A stretch of 61,970 bases of DNA. Source: Polaromonas sp. (GTDB lineage Bacteria; Pseudomonadota; Gammaproteobacteria; Burkholderiales; Burkholderiaceae_C). The stretch lies in assembly GCF_030680935.1 (NCBI RefSeq), contig NZ_JAUXUP010000012.1, positions 1 through 61,970 on the forward strand, in the 5' to 3' direction. A program made the translations under genes and the position numbers. Shown piece by piece: positions 27,875 to 36,067 of this stretch (position 1 is its first letter; each line of letters starts with the position of its first letter). Below the pieces are notes generated by a model. It had not been told where the DNA came from and searched no databases. It worked only from the letters and a program-made list of their open reading frames with translations.

Positions 27875-28728
27875 CAGAAACGGCGCCCCAGAAATATCAG
27901 CAGCCAGACCGCCAGGGCCAGCAATATCCAGGGGTCGCGCAACAGGTCGCGCGACACATCTTCACCGCGCCCCTTGTGCACCTGGTAGGCATAACGCAGC
28001 ATGGCAAAAACCACAATCGGCACGCTGTACACCAGGCGATTGCCGTGCTGCTGCTGCGCTTCCGGGCTGGTGGCAAACAGGCCGTAGGTCATCAGGCTGG
28101 CGGTCATGGTCACAGCCATGAACATGTCGAGCAGAGCCGGCGGGTAGTGCTCAAGTACGGCGCGCTGGTCGGCCTGGTCATGAAAACTTTCGGCCTTGCG
28201 TTTGGAAAAACCCAGAAACAGCGCGATGAACAAGCCGGCCAGCAACAACCAGCGCGAAGGCGGAATACCCACCGCCATGGTGCCGGCCAGCAGCCTGAGC
28301 ATGAAGCCCGAAGCGAGAATGGACACATCCACCACCGGCACCTGCTTGAGGCGCCAGGAATACGCCAGGTTCAGCACCAGGTAAATACCCAGCAGAAGCA
28401 GCAGGGACAGGTTTCCGGCGGCCAGCGCCAGCCCCCCTCCCAGCAGCAGCAGCGCCAGCAGAAAGGCAGGCAGCGGCTGCACGGCGCCGCTGGCCAGAGG
28501 CCTCAGCCGCTTGACCGGATGCCGCGCGTCGCTCGCGCGGTCCTGCCAGTCATTGAAGATATAAACCATGCTCGAAAAGCAGCAAAATGCCCCGAAAGCC
28601 TTGAGCACCTTGACGATCATCGGCCCATCGCCCCAGGTCTCGCTGAATACCAGGCCGGCAAACACAAAGGCGTTTTTTAACCATTGGTGGGGTCGCATCA
28701 AGGCAACGAGGCTGAGCAATAGACGCAT
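27874..28728 (-). CDS. UbiA-superfamily polyprenyl transferase (decaprenyl-phosphate phosphoribosyltransferase-like)
   Basis: The 284-residue protein has about nine membrane segments. It carries YIFNDWQDRASDARHPVKR (residues 57-74), the N-D-x-x-D-x-x-x-D motif plus HPxKRxRP, which is the pattern of Rv3806c-type enzymes rather than of quinone or haem prenyltransferases. Those enzymes join polyprenyl phosphate to PRPP. A second acidic motif is VVDVSILASGFMLR. ATG at 28728 is chosen because the longer frame adds a non-conserved tail of 25 residues. It opens a six-gene leftward operon with flippase-like, GT39 and HAD genes. Confidence 0.82.
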   Translation of the reverse strand: MRLLLSLVALMRPHQWLKNAFVFAGLVFSETWGDGPMIVKVLKAFGAFCCFSSMVYIFNDWQDRASDARHPVKRLRPLASGAVQPLPAFLLALLLLGGGLALAAGNLSLLLLLGIYLVLNLAYSWRLKQVPVVDVSILASGFMLRLLAGTMAVGIPPSRWLLLAGLFIALFLGFSKRKAESFHDQADQRAVLEHYPPALLDMFMAVTMTASLMTYGLFATSPEAQQQHGNRLVYSVPIVVFAMLRYAYQVHKGRGEDVSRDLLRDPWILLALAVWLLIFLGRRF

Positions 28729-28842
28729 GGGCGGAAGCGGTGATGGGGTTGGGGTCGGGCTGATGCGAGCATAGACCACCTTGACGCGGTCGGGTTCAAG
28801 CATAACCGCCCCAGTCTGGCTGTGGTTGAGCCAGAATCAGCC

Positions 28843-30030
28843 ATGACTTTTACGCCCACCCTGTCCCCGACCGTTCTGTCTGACCGCGCCTTGGCGTTGG
28901 CGCAGACCCTAGTCCGCATGAATACCGTCAGCTGTAATTCCAACCTGGAGCTGATTCACTTCATCCGCGACGAACTGAAAAAGTCCGGCGTGACCAGCCG
29001 CCTGACCTTCAACGCCGGCAAGACCAAGGCCAACCTGTTCGCTACGCTGGGGGAGGGCAAACCGTCGGGTGTGATCCTCTCCGGCCATACCGACACCGTG
29101 CCTTGGGACGGCCAGGAATGGTCGGTCGATCCGCTGTCGGCCACGGTGCGTGACGGCAAACTGTTTGGCCGCGGCAGCGCCGATATGAAGGGTTTTATTG
29201 CGCTGGCGCTGGCCCAGGCCGACACCTTTCTCAACGCTCCCGCGCCTTTTGCGATTCACCTGGCCTTCAGCTACGACGAGGAAGTCGGTTGCTTCGGCGT
29301 GAAGGAGCTGATCGCCGACATGAAAGACGCCGGCATCCAGCCACTGGCCTGCATCGTGGGCGAGCCCACCAGCATGGTGCCGGCGATTGCCCACAAGGGT
29401 GTATACCGCTACAAATGTTGCGTGCGCGGCAAGGAAGCACACTCCTCACTGACCCCCCAATCGGTCAACGCCATAGAGATGGCTGCGCGCGTGGTCGGCA
29501 AACTGCGCGACATGGCTGAGGGGTTTGAGCGCGACGAACCACGTTACGAAGGTTTTGACGTTCCCTTCAGCACTGCCAGCGTCGGCCAGTTCCATGGGGG
29601 CATTGCCGACAACGTGGTGCCTCGTGATGCCGAGTTCCGGTATGAATTTCGTGATTTGCCAACTGCCGACGCGCAGGCTATGCAAAAAGAGGTGTTGGCC
29701 TATGCGTTACGGGCAGAACCAGCTATGAAAAAGATAGCGCCTGAGGCGGGGTTCCGTTTCGAGACGATTTGCGAAGTGCCGAGTTTTCTCGGCTCGGCCG
29801 ATGACGCCGTGACACGACTGGCACAGCGGTTGAGCGGCGAAGCACGCACCACACAGGTGGCGTTTGGCACCGAGGCCGGCATCTTCAAGAGATCCGGCAT
29901 CTCTACCGTGGTCTGCGGTCCCGGCAGCATCACGCAGGCGCATCAGCCCGACGAGTTCGTGAGTCTGGAACAGCTGGCGCGCTGCGAGGCCTTTCTGCGT
30001 GGTCTGGCGGTGAGTGACGCGTTGGCCTGA
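28843..30030 (+). CDS. argE: Acetylornithine deacetylase
   Basis: The 395-residue M20 peptidase-family enzyme hydrolyses N-acetylornithine in arginine synthesis. Motifs: ILSGHTDTVPWDGQEW (metal ligands His and Asp), FGRGSADMKGF, SYDEEVGCFG (catalytic and metal Glu), IVGEPTSM, and the terminal HQPDEFV with a metal His. ATG at 28843 is used; a GTG at 28822 would add seven residues. The stretch at residues 285-299 (AEPAMKKIAPE) coincides with a divergent copy of the 50-bp repeat. Divergent from the UbiA operon. Confidence 0.9.
   Translation: MTFTPTLSPTVLSDRALALAQTLVRMNTVSCNSNLELIHFIRDELKKSGVTSRLTFNAGKTKANLFATLGEGKPSGVILSGHTDTVPWDGQEWSVDPLSATVRDGKLFGRGSADMKGFIALALAQADTFLNAPAPFAIHLAFSYDEEVGCFGVKELIADMKDAGIQPLACIVGEPTSMVPAIAHKGVYRYKCCVRGKEAHSSLTPQSVNAIEMAARVVGKLRDMAEGFERDEPRYEGFDVPFSTASVGQFHGGIADNVVPRDAEFRYEFRDLPTADAQAMQKEVLAYALRAEPAMKKIAPEAGFRFETICEVPSFLGSADDAVTRLAQRLSGEARTTQVAFGTEAGIFKRSGISTVVCGPGSITQAHQPDEFVSLEQLARCEAFLRGLAVSDALA
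29697..29738 (+). repeat. Divergent copy of the ~50-bp repeat inside argE
   Basis: The core AGCTATGAAAAAGATAGCG and a GGCC at the left end match the repeat family, but the middle part is weakly conserved. It is read in the sense direction and in the same frame as the copies in the aminopeptidase and gpsA genes (A-E-P-A-M-K-K-I-A here). Confidence 0.5.
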
Positions 30031-30083
30031 GCGCAAATTCCGGTCGGATCGGTCGTGCAAGGCGTGCCGCCCTGACCGCCTTT

Positions 30084-31214
30084 TTACTCCCTGACCCGGC
30101 CCTGCGAATCAATCACACTGAGTTCAACCAGGCGGGAGGCCACGCGGTCTTCGGTGAAATGAACGCGAAAGCCGCCAACACTGACCTCGTCCAGCCCTTC
30201 AATCGCCTTTTTGAGTTTGGCCCGCGTAGGGTCTTTGCCGACGCGCCGCAATGCCTCGGCATACACCCGCGCGGCAATATAGCCTTCCAGCATGTAAACA
30301 TTGGGTTTGCCCAGCTTCGCAGCCGCCGCGTCCTCTTGCAACTCGCGCACCACCGCCACGCGGGTACCGTCGCTTTTTGGCACTGCGCGCACCACCACCA
30401 CGCCGGCACCTGCCGGGCCAAGTTCCTCGGCCAGCAGGCTTTCCCCCGTGTTGGAAAAACCGTAAATGGCCCCTCGGAATCCCTTGGTACGCAAAGCGCG
30501 CACCGCAGGCGCAGCGGCAACGGAATCACTGATCAACAGAACCGACTCAGGCCGAGCCGCCAGTACTTTGTCTACCGTGGCCGCCAGCCCAGCCGAGCCC
30601 AGGGTGTCTTTACCCAGCAAATTACCGCCCAGACTGGTGATGACCCGCGTGGCCGAATCAAGCGCCGCCTGGGACTCGCTGTCGCCCGCGTAAAGGATGA
30701 AAAATTTTCTGGCCCCCACGGTTTCAGCATGTTTTGTCACTGCTGCGGCCTCTTCCGAATAACCGGGGCGCAGCGAATAGATGTTGGGGTACTGTGCGCC
30801 CCGAAATTCATCGGCGGCAGCCATGGGCGCGAACAGAACTGTTTCGCTGTTCTTGATCAGCGGGTAAACCATGGTGACTTGGGGCGAGCCATAAAAACCA
30901 AAGAGGGAAAACACGCCCTGCCCGAGCAACTTTTGCGTGTTGGCCGCCGAGGTCGCGGCGTAACCTTCGTCATCGAGGGTGACCAGTTCGATCTGGCGGC
31001 CATGAATGCCGCCGGCCGCGTTGACGCGGTCAAAGTACATCTTGGCCCCCTGATGGAAGGGTTTGGCCAGCGCCGAACCCGGACCGGTCAGAGGCAGGGA
31101 CTGCCCCAGCACGATCGTGGTCTTGCTCACGCCGTTCTGGCCAAAGCTGACAGCGCTGGCCAGCAGCAAAGCCGCCGCCGCCAGGGTTTGCCTCAGGGGA
31201 TGGGATGTTTTCAC
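30084..31214 (-). CDS. ABC transporter substrate-binding protein (branched-chain amino acid type)
   Basis: The 376-residue type I periplasmic binding protein (Peripla_BP_6) has a signal peptide: basic KTSHPLRQ, a hydrophobic AAAALLLASAV, and probable cleavage after AVSFG. The mature part begins with TTIVLGQSLPLTGPGSALA, typical of LivJ-like proteins. GTG at 31214 with AGGGA 8 nt upstream is the best start. No permease or ATPase genes are near, so it may work with a distant transporter or as a sensor. It is a close paralogue of the next gene, and its last 60 residues are almost identical. Confidence 0.87.
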   Translation of the reverse strand: MKTSHPLRQTLAAAALLLASAVSFGQNGVSKTTIVLGQSLPLTGPGSALAKPFHQGAKMYFDRVNAAGGIHGRQIELVTLDDEGYAATSAANTQKLLGQGVFSLFGFYGSPQVTMVYPLIKNSETVLFAPMAAADEFRGAQYPNIYSLRPGYSEEAAAVTKHAETVGARKFFILYAGDSESQAALDSATRVITSLGGNLLGKDTLGSAGLAATVDKVLAARPESVLLISDSVAAAPAVRALRTKGFRGAIYGFSNTGESLLAEELGPAGAGVVVVRAVPKSDGTRVAVVRELQEDAAAAKLGKPNVYMLEGYIAARVYAEALRRVGKDPTRAKLKKAIEGLDEVSVGGFRVHFTEDRVASRLVELSVIDSQGRVRE

Positions 31215-31345
31215 TGGTGTTTCCCTGAAAAGTGGTTGATGGCGGCGGTTGCCTCCATTGGGTAACACCATAGCCAGAACCATGACTGATATCCATCAGG
31301 TTCTCTCCCACATTCAACCGAAAACCGGCCTCAGTAGTAATGCTT

Positions 31346-32476
31346 CTACTCGCGCACCCGGCCCTGCGAGTCGATCAAACTGAGCTCCACCAGCTTGGAC
31401 GCGACGCGGTCTTCGGTGAAATGAACGCGAAACCCGCCCACACTGACTTCGTCCAGCCCCTCAATTGCTTTCTTGAGCTTGGCCCGCGTCGGATCTTTGG
31501 GGATGCGTCGCAAGGCCTCTGCATACACCCGGGCAGCGATATAACCTTCCAGCATGTACACGTTGGGTTTGCCCAGCTTGGCGGTGGCGGCATCGGCCTG
31601 CAGTTCACGCACAACGGCCACCCGCGACCCATCGCTTTTGGGCACGACACGCACCACCACCACACCCGCGCCGGCCGGGCCCAGTTGCTCGGCCAGGAGG
31701 CTCTCGCCGGTGTTGGAAAAGCCGTAGATCGGCCCTCTGAACCCCTTGGCACGCAACTCGCGCACCACGTTGGCAGCCACCGAAAAGTCGCTGATCACCA
31801 GAATGGACTCCGGCTTTGCCGCCATCGCCTTGTCTACGCTGTTGGCCACACTGCCGCTGTTGATCGCAGACTTGACCAACAGGTTGGCGCCCATGCTGGT
31901 CATGGTGCGTTCGGCCGAATCCAGCGCCGCCAGGGATTCACCGTCGCTGGCGTGCAGGATGGCCAGCTTGCGCGTGCCCAGGGTCGCCGCATGTTTGGTG
32001 ATGGCGGCGGCTTCTTCTGAATAGCCCGGACGCAGCGAATAGATGTTGGTATACATGCCGCCCCGGAATTCGTCGGCCGCCGACATGGGCGCAAACAGCA
32101 AGACGTCGCCGTCCTTGATCAGCGGATAGGCCGCTGTCACCTGGGGCGAGCCGTAAAAACCGAACAGCGAGAGCACGCCCTGATCGAGCAGCTTTTTGGC
32201 GTTGGCCGCCGTATTGGCCGGGTTGCCCTGATCGTCCAGCGTGACCAGATCAATCTTGCGACCGTTGACACCTCCGCTGGCGTTCAAGCGGTCAAAATAC
32301 AGTTTGGCGCCCTCGTGAAACGGCTGGGCCAGTGCAGAACCCGGCCCGGTCAGCGCCAGCGACTGTCCCAGCACAATGGTGGTCTTGCTCACCCCGTCCT
32401 GGCTGTGGCCTTGCGCACCTGCCAGCAACAGGGCCGCTACGATCAGTGTCTGACCCAGGGTTTGAATTGTTTTCAT
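31346..32476 (-). CDS. ABC transporter substrate-binding protein, tandem paralogue
   Basis: This protein also has 376 residues and the same layout: signal peptide (QTLIVAALLLAGAQG), then TTIVLGQSLALTGPGSALA, DDQGNPANTAANAKKLL and FGFYGSPQV. It aligns without visible gaps to its neighbour, with the strongest identity in the C-terminal third (GKPNVYMLEGYIAARVYAEA). It arose by tandem duplication, and the ligand pocket has diverged more than the rest. It has a separate start and 131 bp before the second gene, so they may be co-transcribed. The ligand is unknown. Confidence 0.87.
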   Translation of the reverse strand: MKTIQTLGQTLIVAALLLAGAQGHSQDGVSKTTIVLGQSLALTGPGSALAQPFHEGAKLYFDRLNASGGVNGRKIDLVTLDDQGNPANTAANAKKLLDQGVLSLFGFYGSPQVTAAYPLIKDGDVLLFAPMSAADEFRGGMYTNIYSLRPGYSEEAAAITKHAATLGTRKLAILHASDGESLAALDSAERTMTSMGANLLVKSAINSGSVANSVDKAMAAKPESILVISDFSVAANVVRELRAKGFRGPIYGFSNTGESLLAEQLGPAGAGVVVVRVVPKSDGSRVAVVRELQADAATAKLGKPNVYMLEGYIAARVYAEALRRIPKDPTRAKLKKAIEGLDEVSVGGFRVHFTEDRVASKLVELSLIDSQGRVRE

Positions 32477-32550
32477 AATGGTTGGACCGAGCGGCCCTCA
32501 GTGGGGCCATTCAGGCCTGTCTCCTTGTAAAGAAAATATAGTTCCTATTC

Positions 32551-34641
32551 ATGCCATCCGCCATCCGCATCTCCCCTAGCGTCAGTTTCGTGTCAGGCAG
32601 CGCCACGGTGCGCGGCGCCTGTCCGCACGACTGCCCCGACACCTGCGCGCTTCTGACCACCGTGGAAGACGGCGTGGCGGTCAAGGTTCAGGGCAACCCC
32701 GATCATGCGCAGACCGGCGGCGTGCTCTGCACCAAGGTCTCGCGTTACACCGAGCGCAGCTACCACCCGGAGCGCATCCTGCAGCCGCTGCGGCGCGTAG
32801 GGCCCAAGGGTTCGGGCCAGTTCGAGCCAGTCAGCTGGGACAGCGCACTCAATGAGATCGCCCGGCGGCTGCAAGCCATTGCAGCGCGCAACCCCGAGGC
32901 CATCGTCCCCTACAGTTACGCCGGCACCATGGGGCTGGTGCAAAGCGAAAGCATCGCAGCGCGGTTTTTCAACAAGCTGGGCGCTTCGTTGCTGGACCGC
33001 ACGATCTGCTCTACCGCCGGTGGCGAGGCCTTGACGCAGACCCTGGGCGGCAAGGTCGGCATGAAGGTCGAGTTTTTTGCCGAATCGCGCCTGATCATCA
33101 TCTGGGGCAGCAACTCCGTAGCCAGCAACCTGCACTTCTGGCGTTATGTGCAGCAGGCCAAACGCGCGGGTGCCCGGGTGGTGTGTATCGATCCGCGCAA
33201 AACCGAAACCGCCGACAAATGTCATGAACACATCGCGCTGCGGCCCGGCACCGACGCGGCACTGGCGCTGGCGCTGATGCACCAGTTGATCGTGCACGAC
33301 TGGCTGGACCACGACTACATCGCCAAACACACCGTTGGCTGGGACGCGCTGAAAGCACGAGCCTTGCTCTGGCCGCCAGAACGCGCAGCAGAGGTTTGCG
33401 GCATCCCGGTGGAGCAGATTCGCTCGCTCGCCAAAGACTATGGCAACACGCAGCCAGCGGCGATACGCCTGAACTACGGCATGCAGCGGGTACGCGGCGG
33501 CGGCAATGCGGCCCGCGCCATCGCCTGCCTGCCGGCGCTGGTGGGGGCCTGGCGACACCGCGCTGGCGGGCTGCTGCTGTCAAGCTCGGGCATGTTCCCC
33601 ATCAATCGGGCGGCCTTGCAGCGGCCTGACCTGCTGGCCGGCCGGCAGCCACGCACCATCAACATGAGCACCATTGGCAACGACTTGCTGCGGGACAGCT
33701 CAGCAGCGTTTGGCCCCAGGATCGAGGCACTGATTGTTTACAACAGCACCCCGGTGGCGGTGGCGCCCGAGTCTGGCCAGGTGGTGCGCGGCTTTGAGCG
33801 CGAGGATTTGTTCACCGTGGTGCTGGAGCACTTCCAGACCGACACCGCCGACTATGCCGATTTCATTTTGCCCGCCACCACACAGCTGGAACATTGGGAC
33901 ATCCACGGCGCCTACGGCCACACCGACGTGTTGCTGAATCGCCCGGCGATTGCGCCTGTGGGGCAGGCACGGCCCAACACCGAAATTTTTCGGAGTCTGG
34001 CCAGCCGCATGGGTTTTACCGAGCCGTGTTTTGCCGATGACGATGAGACCCTGTGCCGCGCCGCCTTCAGCCACTCCGATGGCGACAAGATTGATTTTGA
34101 ACAGTTGCTGGACAAAGGTTTTGCGACCCTGCCTGTGCCCGACGCGCCTTTTGCCGAGGGCGGTTTTCCCACTCCTACCGGCAAATGCGAGTTTTTCAGC
34201 GCCCGCCTGGCGGCCCAGGGTCTGGACGGCCTGCCTGACCACTTGCCCAACCATGAATCCGCCGGCAGCTCAACCGACTTTCCGCTGGCGATGATTTCGC
34301 CGCCAGCGCGCAATTTTTTGAATTCGACCTTTGTCAACGTCAAAAGCCTGCGCGATATCGAAGGCGAGCCACTGCTGGAGATTCATGCCGACGACGCCGC
34401 CGCGCGCGGCATCAGCAACGGCAGCATTGTGCGGGTGTTCAACCACCGCGGCAGCTACCGCTGCAAAGCCGAGGTATCCAGCCGCGCGCGTCCGGGCGTG
34501 GTCCACGGCCTGGGTGTCTGGTGGCGCAAACTGGGCCTGGACGGCAGCAATGTGAACCAGCTGACCAGCCAGCACCTGACAGACCTGGGACGCGGGCCGG
34601 TGTTTTACGATTGCCTGGTGCAAGTGCAAGCCGCCCCCTGA
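32551..34641 (+). CDS. Molybdopterin-dependent oxidoreductase (bis-MGD, [4Fe-4S])
   Basis: The 696-residue protein has an N-terminal Fe-S motif: Cys24, Cys28, Cys32 (CPHDCPDTC) and Cys60. The DMSO reductase-family domains follow: SYAGTMGLVQSES, DRTICSTAGGEA (Cys153 is a candidate Mo ligand), IIWGSNSVASNLHFW, VCIDPRKTETA and the C-terminal molydopterin-binding HADDAAARGISNGSIV. There is no Tat signal, so it is cytoplasmic. It lacks the subunits of formate dehydrogenase or nitrate reductase nearby; the electron partner and substrate are unknown. The following gene is 6 bp away and may be co-transcribed. Confidence 0.88.
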   Translation: MPSAIRISPSVSFVSGSATVRGACPHDCPDTCALLTTVEDGVAVKVQGNPDHAQTGGVLCTKVSRYTERSYHPERILQPLRRVGPKGSGQFEPVSWDSALNEIARRLQAIAARNPEAIVPYSYAGTMGLVQSESIAARFFNKLGASLLDRTICSTAGGEALTQTLGGKVGMKVEFFAESRLIIIWGSNSVASNLHFWRYVQQAKRAGARVVCIDPRKTETADKCHEHIALRPGTDAALALALMHQLIVHDWLDHDYIAKHTVGWDALKARALLWPPERAAEVCGIPVEQIRSLAKDYGNTQPAAIRLNYGMQRVRGGGNAARAIACLPALVGAWRHRAGGLLLSSSGMFPINRAALQRPDLLAGRQPRTINMSTIGNDLLRDSSAAFGPRIEALIVYNSTPVAVAPESGQVVRGFEREDLFTVVLEHFQTDTADYADFILPATTQLEHWDIHGAYGHTDVLLNRPAIAPVGQARPNTEIFRSLASRMGFTEPCFADDDETLCRAAFSHSDGDKIDFEQLLDKGFATLPVPDAPFAEGGFPTPTGKCEFFSARLAAQGLDGLPDHLPNHESAGSSTDFPLAMISPPARNFLNSTFVNVKSLRDIEGEPLLEIHADDAAARGISNGSIVRVFNHRGSYRCKAEVSSRARPGVVHGLGVWWRKLGLDGSNVNQLTSQHLTDLGRGPVFYDCLVQVQAAP

Positions 34642-34647
34642 GACGCC

Positions 34648-35739
34648 ATGCCTCTTGCACGCCTGACTGCAATGATCGCCGGCACCTTGCTGCTCGGTCT
34701 GTCCGGCTGCGCCAGCCTGGGCTATTACTGGCAGTCGGTGCACGGGCACCTGAACCTCATGAACGCCGCCCGCCCGGTAGACGACTGGCTGCAAGACGCC
34801 GACACGCCAGAAAAGCTCAAGGCCCGGCTGGCGCTGTCGCAGCAAATCCGGCGTTTTGCGGTGAGCGAACTCAGCCTGCCCGACAACGCCAGCTACCAGC
34901 GTTACGCCGACCTCAAACGCAAGGCGGTGGTGTGGAATGTGTCGGCAGCGCCCGAGTTTTCGCTGACCCTCAAAACCTGGTGTTTCCCGGTCACAGGTTG
35001 CGTGGGCTACAAAGGTTATTTTGATGAAGCCGAAGCCCGCGCCGAGGCGGACCAGTTGAGCGCTGAAGGACTCGAAGTGAGTGTTTATGGCGTACCGGCC
35101 TATTCAACCCTGGGCTGGATGAACTGGGCCGGCGGTGACCCGCTGCTCAACACTTTCATCACTTACCCCGAGGGTGAACTGGCGCGGTTGATTTTTCATG
35201 AGCTGGCGCACCAGGTGGTGTATGTGGCCGACGACATGGCATTCAACGAATCGTTTGCCACGGCGGTCGAGCGGCTGGGCAGTGCGCGCTGGCTGGCGCG
35301 GCACGGCAGCGCGGCGACACGCGAGGAATACGCCCGCTTCAGCGGACGGCGCCAGCAGTTTCGCAGCCTGACCCTGGGCCTGCGCCGCGAGCTCAGCGAA
35401 ATCTATGAGTCAAATACGGCTCCAGCCCATGACCGTCTTGCGCAAGTAGCTATGAAAACAATAGCACTTCAAACCTTTCACCAGCGCTATGCCGAGCTCA
35501 AAGCCGCGTGGGGCGGCTACGCTGGTTACGACCCCTGGGTGGCCCGCACCAACAACGCATCGCTGGCCGCGCTGGCCGCCTATGACGATCTGGTGCCCGG
35601 TTTTGAAGCGCTGTTTGTACGCGAAGGCAGCCACTGGCCACGGTTTTATGATGCGGTCAGGAAGCTGGCCACCCTGCCAAAAGCGCAGCGGCACCAGGCC
35701 CTGACTGACAACAACCCCAAGGAGACGCCACATGGCTGA
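34648..35739 (+). CDS. Lipoprotein zinc aminopeptidase (COG4324-type), with repeat-encoded insert
   Basis: The 363-residue protein has a lipoprotein signal (TLLLGLSGC, lipid Cys around residue 21). A zinc peptidase motif HELAHQ lies near residue 190 and NESFATAVE, with the third ligand, about 20 residues later. This is the PF10023 aminopeptidase family. Residues 257-273 (T-A-P-A-H-D-R-L ... K-T-I-A) are encoded by a copy of the 50-bp repeat lying in frame between two helices. The enzyme probably sits in the periplasm on the outer membrane. It overlaps the next gene by 8 bp. Confidence 0.83.
   Translation: MPLARLTAMIAGTLLLGLSGCASLGYYWQSVHGHLNLMNAARPVDDWLQDADTPEKLKARLALSQQIRRFAVSELSLPDNASYQRYADLKRKAVVWNVSAAPEFSLTLKTWCFPVTGCVGYKGYFDEAEARAEADQLSAEGLEVSVYGVPAYSTLGWMNWAGGDPLLNTFITYPEGELARLIFHELAHQVVYVADDMAFNESFATAVERLGSARWLARHGSAATREEYARFSGRRQQFRSLTLGLRRELSEIYESNTAPAHDRLAQVAMKTIALQTFHQRYAELKAAWGGYAGYDPWVARTNNASLAALAAYDDLVPGFEALFVREGSHWPRFYDAVRKLATLPKAQRHQALTDNNPKETPHG
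35418..35466 (+). repeat. ~50-bp repeat inserted in frame in the aminopeptidase gene
   Basis: It reads GGCTCCAGCCCATGAC, a short spacer, GCGCAAGTAGCTATGAAA and ACAATAGCA, close to the family consensus. No stop codon is introduced and the frame is open on both sides. The encoded peptide ends AQVAMKTIA. Confidence 0.85.
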
Positions 35740-36067
35740 GATTCATATCGAAAGAAACCACACCATGGGCCTGGCCCAGGCCCGCAAGACAGCCTTCCAG
35801 TGGGCCGAGCAGGTGGAAGAAAAGTTTGATATGAGCTGCACCTATGAAGAAGGCGCCACGGCCGATGAAGTGAGCTTCACGCGCTCGGGCGTCAGCGGCA
35901 CCTTGCAGGTGACCAAAGACAGCTTTGTGCTGGATGCCAAGCTGGGTTTTCTGCTGGGTGCCTTTAAAGACAAGATCGAGGGCGAGATTGTGAAAAACCT
36001 CGACACCCTGATCAGCGCGGCACCCACAAAAGCGCCGGCCGCCAAAAAGAAACCGGCGGCGAAATGA
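35732..36067 (+). CDS. Polyhydroxyalkanoic acid system family protein
   Basis: The 111-residue protein fits the PHA_gran_rgn family: AEIHIERNHTMGLAQARKTA, the central FTRSGVSGTLQVTKDSFVLDAKLGF segment (about 49-75) and FKDKIEGEIVKNLD. The C-terminal Ala-Pro-Lys tail (APAAKKKPAAK) is like that of phasins. The family is found beside PHA genes and its exact role is not established. It overlaps the aminopeptidase gene by 8 bp and the CoA transferase gene by 4 bp. It adds a second granule-related protein to the window. Confidence 0.82.
   Translation: MAEIHIERNHTMGLAQARKTAFQWAEQVEEKFDMSCTYEEGATADEVSFTRSGVSGTLQVTKDSFVLDAKLGFLLGAFKDKIEGEIVKNLDTLISAAPTKAPAAKKKPAAK

Noticed and set aside
32551..34641. 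Formate dehydrogenase alpha subunit
   Set aside because: It lacks a selenocysteine codon, Tat signal and neighbouring beta/gamma subunit or fdhE/fdhD genes; only the broader molybdopterin oxidoreductase family is supported.
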